Notes under the pieces: generated by a model
Database searches by the model: none
What the model was told of the DNA's origin: nothing
The model's input: the letters and a program-made list of their open reading frames with translations, nothing else
Assembly: GCA_025055015.1 (NCBI GenBank)
Contig: JANWYQ010000138.1
Location: 1-38,929 of the forward strand
DNA length: 38,929 nucleotides
Source of the DNA: Caldilineales bacterium
Lineage (GTDB): Bacteria; Chloroflexota; Anaerolineae; JAAEKA01
Direction: 5' to 3'
Translations under genes and position numbers: made by a program
Shown: positions 7,641 through 15,145 of the stretch, in pieces
How the letters are laid out: each line of letters opens with the position of its first letter
Position numbering within the stretch: position 1 is the stretch's first letter

Positions 7641-9314
7641 CTACAGCTCCAACACCACCGGCAGGATCATGGGCCGGCGGCGGGTCTCCTTGTAGAAGAA
7701 CTCGCTCAGCTCCTCCTTGATCATGTTGGCCAGGGCCGAGGAGGGCGCCTCCCGGCGCAGGGTCTCGCTGATGCGCTCGCGCGCGGCCTGGAAGAGGCCG
7801 TTGCCGCTCCCTGGGTAGACGAAGCCACGGGAGAGGATCTCCGGCCCGGCCAGCACGTCGCCGGTCTGCGCGTCCACGCCGACAATGGCCACCACGAAGC
7901 CGTCGTTGGCCAGATGGCGCCGGTCTCGCAGCACCACGTGGCCCACGTCGCCGACGCCCAGGCCGTCCACCAGCACGTGTCCCTCGGTGACCTGTTCGCC
8001 CAGCCGCGCGCCGTCGGCCGTGAACTCCACCACCTGGCCGCTCTCGATCACGAAGATGCGCTCGCGGGGGATGCCCATGGCCTCGGCCGTGCGGCTGTGC
8101 AGCACCAGGTGGCGGTACTCGCCGTGGATGGGGATGAAGTACTTCGGCCGCACCAGGTTGATCATCAGCTTGTGGTCCTCGCGGCTGCCGTGGCCGCTGA
8201 CGTGCACCGCCTCCAGCTCGCTGTAGCGCACGTCCGCGCCCAGGCGGAAGAGGTTGTCAATGGTGCGGTTGATCAGCTCCTCGTTGCCGGGGATGGGCTG
8301 CGCCGAGAGGATCACCGTGTCGCCGGGGCGGATGTTGATGCGGTGGTCCTCCAGGCTCATGCGCACCAGGGCCGAGGTGGGCTCCCCCTGGCTGCCGGTG
8401 CAGACCACCACCACCTCCCGGTCGGGCAGGGTCTCGATCTCCTCGACGCTGAGCAGCTCGCCGGGCGCCAGGTCCAGGTAGCCCAGGCTGGCGGCCATGC
8501 GCACGTTGTCGCGCATGGAGCGGCCCACCAGCCCCAGGCGACGGCCGAACCGTCGCGCCAGCCGCAAGACCTGCATCACGCGCGAGATGTTGGAGGCGAA
8601 GGTGGCCACGAAGATGCGGCCGGGCGCCTCGCTGAAGATGCGCTCGAAGGTGGCCTCGATCTCCCTCTCCGACGGCGTGAAGCCGGCTACCTCGGCGTTG
8701 GTGGAGTCGGACAGCAGCACCAGCACCCCCCGTTCGCCCAGGGCCTGGAGCTTGGCGTAGTCAGTCAGCCGGCCGTCCACCGGGTGCTGGTCGAACTTGT
8801 AGTCGGAGGTATGCACCACCAGGCCCACCGGGGTGGTCACGGCCACGCCCACGGTGTCCGGGATAGAGTGGCACACGTGGAAGAACTCCACGGTGAAGGG
8901 GCCGAGCTGGAGCACGTCGTCGGCGGTGATGGTGTGGAAACGGGCCTGGCCCAGCAGCCCGCGCTGGCGCAGCTTCACCTCAGCCAGGCCGCGCGTCAGG
9001 CGGGTGGCGTACACCGGCGCATCCACCGCCGGCAGCAAGTAGGGCAGTGCGCCGATGTGGTCCTCGTGGCCGTGGGTGAGCACGATGCCCACCACCCGGT
9101 CCGCGCGCTGGGCCAGGTACTCGATATCGGGGATGATGAGGTCCACCCCCAACATGTCGCTCTCCGGGAACATCAGGCCGGCGTCAATGACCAACAGCTG
9201 GCCATCGTACTCCAGCACCATCATGTTCTTGCCGATCTCCCCCACGCCTCCCAGCGGGATGATGCGCAGGACCTGCTCAGGTGAACTGGCGAGCGTGTCG
9301 AACGAGTCTTGCAA
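7641..9314 (-). CDS. rnj: Ribonuclease J
   Basis: This is a metallo-beta-lactamase/beta-CASP RNA nuclease that degrades and processes mRNA with 5'-exonuclease and endonuclease activity in the cytoplasm. The zinc motif HGHEDH is at about residues 81-86. Also visible are the IDAGLMFPE motif, SDSTNAE, the beta-CASP region, IPIHGEYRH and a C-terminal domain of about 100 residues. The length of 557 residues is typical if translation starts at TTG 9314, which has GGAGG 7 bases upstream. The longer reading from TTG 9377 lacks a site and would overlap the upstream gene. It follows the uracil-DNA glycosylase gene by 52 bases and is probably cotranscribed with it. Confidence 0.95.
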   Translation of the reverse strand: MQDSFDTLASSPEQVLRIIPLGGVGEIGKNMMVLEYDGQLLVIDAGLMFPESDMLGVDLIIPDIEYLAQRADRVVGIVLTHGHEDHIGALPYLLPAVDAPVYATRLTRGLAEVKLRQRGLLGQARFHTITADDVLQLGPFTVEFFHVCHSIPDTVGVAVTTPVGLVVHTSDYKFDQHPVDGRLTDYAKLQALGERGVLVLLSDSTNAEVAGFTPSEREIEATFERIFSEAPGRIFVATFASNISRVMQVLRLARRFGRRLGLVGRSMRDNVRMAASLGYLDLAPGELLSVEEIETLPDREVVVVCTGSQGEPTSALVRMSLEDHRINIRPGDTVILSAQPIPGNEELINRTIDNLFRLGADVRYSELEAVHVSGHGSREDHKLMINLVRPKYFIPIHGEYRHLVLHSRTAEAMGIPRERIFVIESGQVVEFTADGARLGEQVTEGHVLVDGLGVGDVGHVVLRDRRHLANDGFVVAIVGVDAQTGDVLAGPEILSRGFVYPGSGNGLFQAARERISETLRREAPSSALANMIKEELSEFFYKETRRRPMILPVVLEL

Positions 9315-9366
9315 AGGCGACCTCCGGGGATCAGCGTAGCGATGTGGCCATGAGTCGGCCGCGGCC

Positions 9367-9987
9367 TCAACAGTCAAAGAGAGATAGCTGCTGGTAGTCG
9401 TCGTCGGACGGCGGGCCGGGCGGGGCGTCGGACGGGGGACGGAGCGCAGCCACCAGAGCGCCTAGGCGGCGGAAGTCCTCGCGCATGGCGTCCATCCACT
9501 GGGCCTGGCGCAGCGCGGCCGCGGGGTGGAACATGGGAACCACGGTGACGTCCCCCTGCTGCTGCGGCTGGCCGTGGATGCGGGAGATGGACTGGCCAGG
9601 GAAGTAGCGGGCCATGGAAAAGCGCCCCAGGGTGACGATGACCTTGGGCCGAATGAGCTCGATCTGCCGGTCCAGGTAGGGGCGACAGGCCTCCAGCTCG
9701 TCGGGCAAGGGGTCGCGGTTGCCCGGCGGCCGGCACTTCACCACGTTGGTGATGTACACCTGCTGCCGCTGCAGGCCGATGCCGGCCAGCAGCTCCTCCA
9801 ACAGCGCACCCGATGGGCCGACGAAGGGGCGTCCCTGCCGATCCTCGTGAAAGCCGGGGCCCTCGCCGATGAACATGATGGCCGCGTCGGCCGGTCCCTC
9901 CCCCGGCACGGCGCAGCGGCGCCCCTTGGCCAGCCGACAGCGCTGGCAGGCGCGAATCTCCTGGGCAAGCTGTTCCAGCTCCTGCAC
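9367..9987 (-). CDS. Type-4 uracil-DNA glycosylase (Fe-S)
   Basis: This 206-residue enzyme removes uracil from DNA, typical of thermophile-associated family-4 UDGs. Cys14 and Cys17 (CQRC) plus two later cysteines (KCRPPGN and EACRPYL) form the usual 4Fe-4S ligands. The active-site motif is GEGPGFHEDRQGRPFVG at about 44-60, and the second motif HPAA lies near residue 155. The GTG at 9987 is chosen because AAGGAGG is 5 bases upstream; an ATG at 10023 overlaps the promoter's -10 box and is excluded on that ground. The C-terminus has a proline-rich tail ending in LSLFDC. Confidence 0.93.
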   Translation of the reverse strand: MQELEQLAQEIRACQRCRLAKGRRCAVPGEGPADAAIMFIGEGPGFHEDRQGRPFVGPSGALLEELLAGIGLQRQQVYITNVVKCRPPGNRDPLPDELEACRPYLDRQIELIRPKVIVTLGRFSMARYFPGQSISRIHGQPQQQGDVTVVPMFHPAAALRQAQWMDAMREDFRRLGALVAALRPPSDAPPGPPSDDDYQQLSLFDC

Positions 9988-10021
9988 GAGTCCTCCTTCG
10001 CTGGGGCGGCGGTTTGGCGCC

Positions 10022-10050
10022 ATTCTACCGCAGCGGCCAATCTTTGTCTA
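10022..10050 (-). promoter_or_regulatory. Promoter of the glycosylase-RNase J operon
   Basis: On the minus strand, TAGACA (10050-10045), 17 bases, then TAGAAT (10027-10022). Transcription would start near 10015, 28 bases before the GTG at 9987. Confidence 0.65.
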
Positions 10051-10209
10051 GCGGTTGACCCCCCATTTATGGGCTGCAACCTTGACGCCGCTCGGCCGTA
10101 GAAATAGGCAGACACAGAGAACACGGACCACCGGCTGCCGGAGCCCTCGGCCGTCCGGGCAATCACCCCTACCGCTCGCCTCCGGCGACGGTGGACCCTC
10201 GGTAAGACC

Positions 10210-11091
10210 ATGCAACCATCTCAGCCCAGCCCGCCCCTGTGGATCGTTCTAGCCGCCGCTGCGCTCCTCTGCGTTGCCGCCGCTGCAGCAGCGTTGGTCG
10301 GCGTCGCCGGCCTGCGCCTGCTGGCGGGCGGCGGCGATGGCCGCGCCTCCCTCTTCAACCGGTTCGACGTCGGCGTCGCGCTGGCCACGCGCGCGGTGGA
10401 GGAGCGTTTCACGACGGGGCCTGCGGCCCGCGTGGCGGTGGACCTCACCGTCGGATCGGTGGAGGTGACCGCGGGCGAGACAGACGCCGTGGCGGTGGAG
10501 GCGAGAATCCTCGCCTACGGCGTCACGCAGCGGGACGCGGAGGAGGCCCTGCGCAGCGTGACCTTCGAGGCCATCCAGGACGGCTCCACGGTGACGGTGC
10601 GCGGCGGCTGGCCGCCCCAGGCGCGCTGGCGCGGACGCAGCCCCTCCATCGAGGTGCGCATCGTCTTGCCCCCGAACACGAGCCTGGACGTAGCGGTGGA
10701 CGTGGGGGAGGTGCGGATCGCCGGCGTGCAGGCCGAGGTAGCAGTGGAGGCCGACGTGGGTCGCGTGGAGCTCACGGACGTTCGGCCGACGCAGGCCTTG
10801 CGCGTGCGCACCAACGTGGCCGAGATCCACTGGCGTGGGCCGCTGGCAGCGGGCGCAAGCTACACGCTGACCAGCAACGTGGGTGCCATTCGGATGGCGC
10901 TGCCCGCCGACAGCACGTTCACGGTGGACGCCTCCAGCAACGTGGGGCGAGTAGAGATCGCGTTCCCGCTGGAGGGCGAGGTCGGCGCGGCTCCGGTGGG
11001 AGGGGCGGTGCGGGGCGCAGTGGGCTCGGCCCCTACGGCCACCCTCACCCTGCGCTCCGACATCGGCGCCATCACCGTGCGGCCGGAGTGA
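10210..11091 (+). CDS. Membrane-anchored DUF4097-like beta-strand repeat protein
   Basis: This 293-residue protein has one N-terminal transmembrane segment (about residues 11-38) followed by an extracytoplasmic domain. That domain is built of repeating valine-rich strands with recurring DVGEV, DVGRV, NVAEI, NVGAI, NVGRV and DIGAI turns, the pattern of the DUF4097/LiaF-like putative adhesin fold. No enzymatic residues are evident. Such proteins often accompany envelope-stress regulators, but none is adjacent here. No clear ribosome site is visible; the start was taken as the ATG just before the hydrophobic segment. It ends 3 bases before the convergent epimerase gene. Confidence 0.75.
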   Translation: MQPSQPSPPLWIVLAAAALLCVAAAAAALVGVAGLRLLAGGGDGRASLFNRFDVGVALATRAVEERFTTGPAARVAVDLTVGSVEVTAGETDAVAVEARILAYGVTQRDAEEALRSVTFEAIQDGSTVTVRGGWPPQARWRGRSPSIEVRIVLPPNTSLDVAVDVGEVRIAGVQAEVAVEADVGRVELTDVRPTQALRVRTNVAEIHWRGPLAAGASYTLTSNVGAIRMALPADSTFTVDASSNVGRVEIAFPLEGEVGAAPVGGAVRGAVGSAPTATLTLRSDIGAITVRPE

Positions 11092-11094
11092 GGA

Positions 11095-11502
11095 TTAGGG
11101 CTTGGGGTCCGCCTGGAGCAGCTCGATCAGCACGCCGTGAGTGCCCTTGGGGTGGAGGAAGAAGGCGCGACCTTCGGCCGCCTGCACCGGCTCCTGGTTG
11201 ATGAGCTGGGCACCCTTGGCCTTCATCTCGGCCAGCGCCGCCTCGATGTCCTCCACCTCCAGGCAGATGTGGTGGATGCCCTCCCCGCGCTTGGCCAGGT
11301 ATTTGGCCACGCCGGAGTCCTGGGTGATGGGGGTGATGAGCTCGATCAGGCTGTCGCCGGTGGGCAGGAAGGCGATCTCCACCTCCTGCTCGGGCATCAC
11401 CTTGCGCGCGCCGATGGGCAGGCCCAACAGCTGGTGGTACGCCTGCAGGGCCACGTCCAGGTCGCTGACGACGATAGCTACGTGGTTGATTTTAGTGATC
11501 AT
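11095..11502 (-). CDS. mce: Methylmalonyl-CoA epimerase
   Basis: This 135-residue vicinal-oxygen-chelate protein converts (2S)- to (2R)-methylmalonyl-CoA, linking propionyl-CoA carboxylase to the mutase. The two beta-alpha-beta-beta-beta halves start with INHVAIVVSDLD (metal-binding His7) and GIHHICLEVEDIE (second His), and the C-terminal glutamate is in GVLIELL. The length is standard. It is the third gene after the mutase in the same orientation. Its start lacks a recognisable Shine-Dalgarno site; the upstream mRNA holds the G-free 8-base tandem array. Confidence 0.95.
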   Translation of the reverse strand: MITKINHVAIVVSDLDVALQAYHQLLGLPIGARKVMPEQEVEIAFLPTGDSLIELITPITQDSGVAKYLAKRGEGIHHICLEVEDIEAALAEMKAKGAQLINQEPVQAAEGRAFFLHPKGTHGVLIELLQADPKP

Positions 11503-11520
11503 GGTCGTGATGGGTGGGGT

Positions 11521-11576
11521 GGTAGAATTGGTAAAGGGGTAGGTTGGTGGATTGGTAGGTTGGTAGATTGGTCAGT
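11521..11576. repeat. Tandem array with 8-base period
   Basis: Seven consecutive 8-mers in exact register on the plus strand: GGTAGAAT, TGGTAAAG, GGGTAGGT, TGGTGGAT, TGGTAGGT, TGGTAGAT, TGGTCAGT. It fills the gap between the thioesterase stop and the epimerase. In the mRNA (minus strand) most of it has no G, so it should be unstructured. Confidence 0.85.
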
Positions 11577-12036
11577 CCGGCCACACGCGCCACTCCTCCA
11601 CCTCGGGGTCGAACTGGGCCACGGCGGCGCTGGCCAGCTTGACGAACTTGCCGTGTCCCTCGGCGGCCACGGTGCCGTCAGGGAGCAAGATCTCGGCGCT
11701 GGCCTCGAACATACGGCTCAGCTCCTTGGTGATGCGGCCCACAGCCCGCAGCTCCACGCCGATGGGCACCGGCTGGCGGTAGCGCACCGTGAGCTCGGCC
11801 GTCACGCCCCACACGTCGTCGCCGTGCTCTAGGCGGATGGCGCGGCCCATGGTCTCGTCCAGGATGCCGGCGATCACGCCGCCGTGGAAGCGGCCGGGGT
11901 AGCCCTGGTGGATAGTTTGGCCGGTGAAGCGGGCCAGGACGGTGCCGTCGCCCGGCTCGTAGAAGCGCACGTGGACGCCGGCGACGTTCTTCACGCCGCA
12001 GATGAAGCACATGCGGCTGTTGGGTTGCTTCTTCAT
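11572..12036 (-). CDS. PaaI-family hotdog-fold thioesterase
   Basis: This 154-residue hotdog protein is likely to hydrolyse acyl-CoA thioesters. The N-terminus has a CxxC (Cys10-Cys13, CFICG) common in this subfamily. The core motif GRFHGGVIAGILDETMG (about residues 46-62) forms the active-site helix. I start it at the ATG 12036, because the longer open frame runs through the 10-base tandem array and the reading there is repeat-derived. GAGG sits only 1-2 bases from the ATG, which is unusually close. Lying between the mutase and the epimerase, it may release CoA from pathway intermediates (inference). Confidence 0.82.
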   Translation of the reverse strand: MKKQPNSRMCFICGVKNVAGVHVRFYEPGDGTVLARFTGQTIHQGYPGRFHGGVIAGILDETMGRAIRLEHGDDVWGVTAELTVRYRQPVPIGVELRAVGRITKELSRMFEASAEILLPDGTVAAEGHGKFVKLASAAVAQFDPEVEEWRVWPD

Positions 12037-12070
12037 ACCTCGTAAGGCTTCGTCACTCGCATCAATCTCG

Positions 12071-12150
12071 GCGCTCTGAGTCCCTCCGAGTTCCCCTGAG
12101 CTCTTCCGAGTTCCTCCGAGCTCCTCCGAGTTCCTCTGACCTCCTGCGAG
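12071..12150. repeat. Tandem array with 10-base period
   Basis: Eight consecutive 10-mers in exact register, plus-strand consensus YTCCTCCGAG (for example TTCCTCCGAG, CTCCTCCGAG, CTCTTCCGAG). It begins 9 bases after the mutase stop in mRNA orientation. The mRNA sense is CTCGGAGGAR, so nearly every unit presents a GGAGG-like, Shine-Dalgarno-like core. Confidence 0.9.
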
Positions 12151-12158
12151 CCCCTCTC

Positions 12159-13823
<1,665 letters not shown>

Positions 13824-14068
13824 AGGCGGATACCTCGCTTGCAGGACGAACGCGGCGCTTGTCAGTCTTGGCCGCGCCGTTCACGGATGAAACGAACGAA
13901 GCTGCGGGCGTTTGTTTTGGATGAGTTTGTGTGCGGTGTCACAACCCTATGCGCCATTGTATACGCAGCCCAAGCCGATAAACCATGATGCGGGTCATGT
14001 CGCCGCGCGAGAAGTCTAGCGCAGCTTGGCGCAAAGGGCAAGCGGGCGGTTTCTGGCGCTCGGCTCAG

Positions 14069-14096
14069 TTGCGCAAGCGGCCACCTCGTGGATAAT
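14069..14096 (+). promoter_or_regulatory. Possible promoter of the methyltransferase gene
   Basis: TTGCGC (14069-14074), 16 bases, then GATAAT (14091-14096). If used, the leader of about 200 bases would contain the 9-base array. Confidence 0.35.
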
Positions 14097-14202
14097 GAAG
14101 AGCCAGAAACGGTTGTTGTGCGAGAACCTCGTCGGCCCTGATGAAAGGCCCGGCCGATCACGGCAATGCGCACTGCTATGCTCGACAAGCTCGCAAACCT
14201 GA

Positions 14203-14279
14203 GTTCTCTAGTTCCTCCAGTTCCCCGAGTTCCTCCGGTTCCTCTTAGTTCCCGCAGTTCCGCCAGTTCCTCCACTTCC
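14203..14279. repeat. Tandem array with 9-base period
   Basis: Nine consecutive units close to GTTCCTCCA, mostly 9 bases long with one of 8 and one of 10. It lies just upstream of the methyltransferase start. In that gene's sense the units carry CCTCC, the anti-Shine-Dalgarno core. Base composition resembles the 10-base array 2 kb away, but the period differs. Confidence 0.85.
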
Positions 14280-14299
14280 CTGCGCCGGAGAGCCCAACC

Positions 14300-15145
14300 A
14301 TGATCGCCCGCAAGCGCACGCTTCCACGCTGGACCTTGGCCATCCTGCTGGCCTGCGCCGCCTGCGCGCCGCCAACGCCGCCGGCCATGCCCACGACGCC
14401 GTCCGAGCTGACGCCTCCGGCCACGGCCCCGGCCGAGCCCACTCCTCAGGCCACGCCCGATGCCACCGCCGCCGCCCTGGCCGCAGCCCGCGAGGAGGCT
14501 TTCCGCAACGCACGGCTGCGCATGGTGGAGACCACGATCCGCGCCCGCGGGGTGAGCGACCCGCGCGTCCTGGCCGCGATGGAGACGGTGCCGCGGCACG
14601 AGTTCGTGCCCGACCAGTACCTGGCCCAGGCGTACAACGACCACCCCCTCCCCATCGGCTTCGGCCAGACCATCTCCCAGCCCTACATCGTGGCGCTGAT
14701 GACCGAGCTACTGCAGCTCCAGCCAGGCGACAAGGTGCTGGAGATCGGCACCGGCTCCGGCTACCAGGCCGCTGTGCTGGCCGAGCTGGTGGACGAGGTG
14801 TGGACCATCGAGATCATCCCGGAGCTGGCGCAGAGCGCCGAAGCGCGGCTCAAGCGGCTGGGCTACGACCGGGTCCACGTGCGCGTGGGCGACGGCTACT
14901 ACGGCTGGCCGGAGGAGGCGCCCTTCGACGCGATCATCGTCACCGCTGCGCCCGACCACATCCCCCAGCCCCTGCTCCAGCAGCTCACCGAGGACGGCCG
15001 GCTGGTGGTGCCGGTGGGGCCGCCCGGCGGCTACCAAACCCTGTGGCAGCTGGTGCGGGAGGGGGAGGAGGTGAAGGCCTTCAACCTGGGCGGGGTGCGC
15101 TTTGTGCCGCTGGTGGGCGGGGGACAGCGGGGCGACCGGCCGTGA
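14300..15145 (+). CDS. pcm: Protein-L-isoaspartate O-methyltransferase with lipoprotein-type leader
   Basis: This 281-residue protein has a PCMT domain from about residue 70. It transfers methyl from S-adenosylmethionine to isoaspartyl residues of damaged proteins. Motifs are GFGQTISQPYIVALM, the SAM loop VLEIGTGSGYQAAVLAEL and DAIIVTAAPDHIP. The first 25 residues are a signal sequence (basic MIARKR, hydrophobic core, LLAC at Cys19), followed by a Pro/Thr/Ala-rich linker to about residue 55. That predicts a lipoprotein on the outer face of the membrane, unusual for an enzyme needing cytosolic SAM. GGAGAG precedes the ATG by 7 bases. Its last 65 bases overlap the convergent gene. Confidence 0.92.
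   Translation: MIARKRTLPRWTLAILLACAACAPPTPPAMPTTPSELTPPATAPAEPTPQATPDATAAALAAAREEAFRNARLRMVETTIRARGVSDPRVLAAMETVPRHEFVPDQYLAQAYNDHPLPIGFGQTISQPYIVALMTELLQLQPGDKVLEIGTGSGYQAAVLAELVDEVWTIEIIPELAQSAEARLKRLGYDRVHVRVGDGYYGWPEEAPFDAIIVTAAPDHIPQPLLQQLTEDGRLVVPVGPPGGYQTLWQLVREGEEVKAFNLGGVRFVPLVGGGQRGDRP

Larger units (their letters stand above)
13824..14299. other. 476-base intergenic region between the mutase and the isoaspartyl methyltransferase
   Basis: I see no credible gene here. On the minus strand TACAAT (13961-13956) is a good -10 box for the mutase operon, but no convincing -35 accompanies it. On the plus strand a candidate promoter lies at 14069-14096. The right end holds the 9-base tandem array at 14203-14279. 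Confidence 0.6.

Noticed and set aside
9988-10023. Glycosylase start at ATG 10023
   Set aside because: The ATG overlaps the TAGAAT -10 box at 10022-10027; the GTG at 9987 has AAGGAGG correctly placed.
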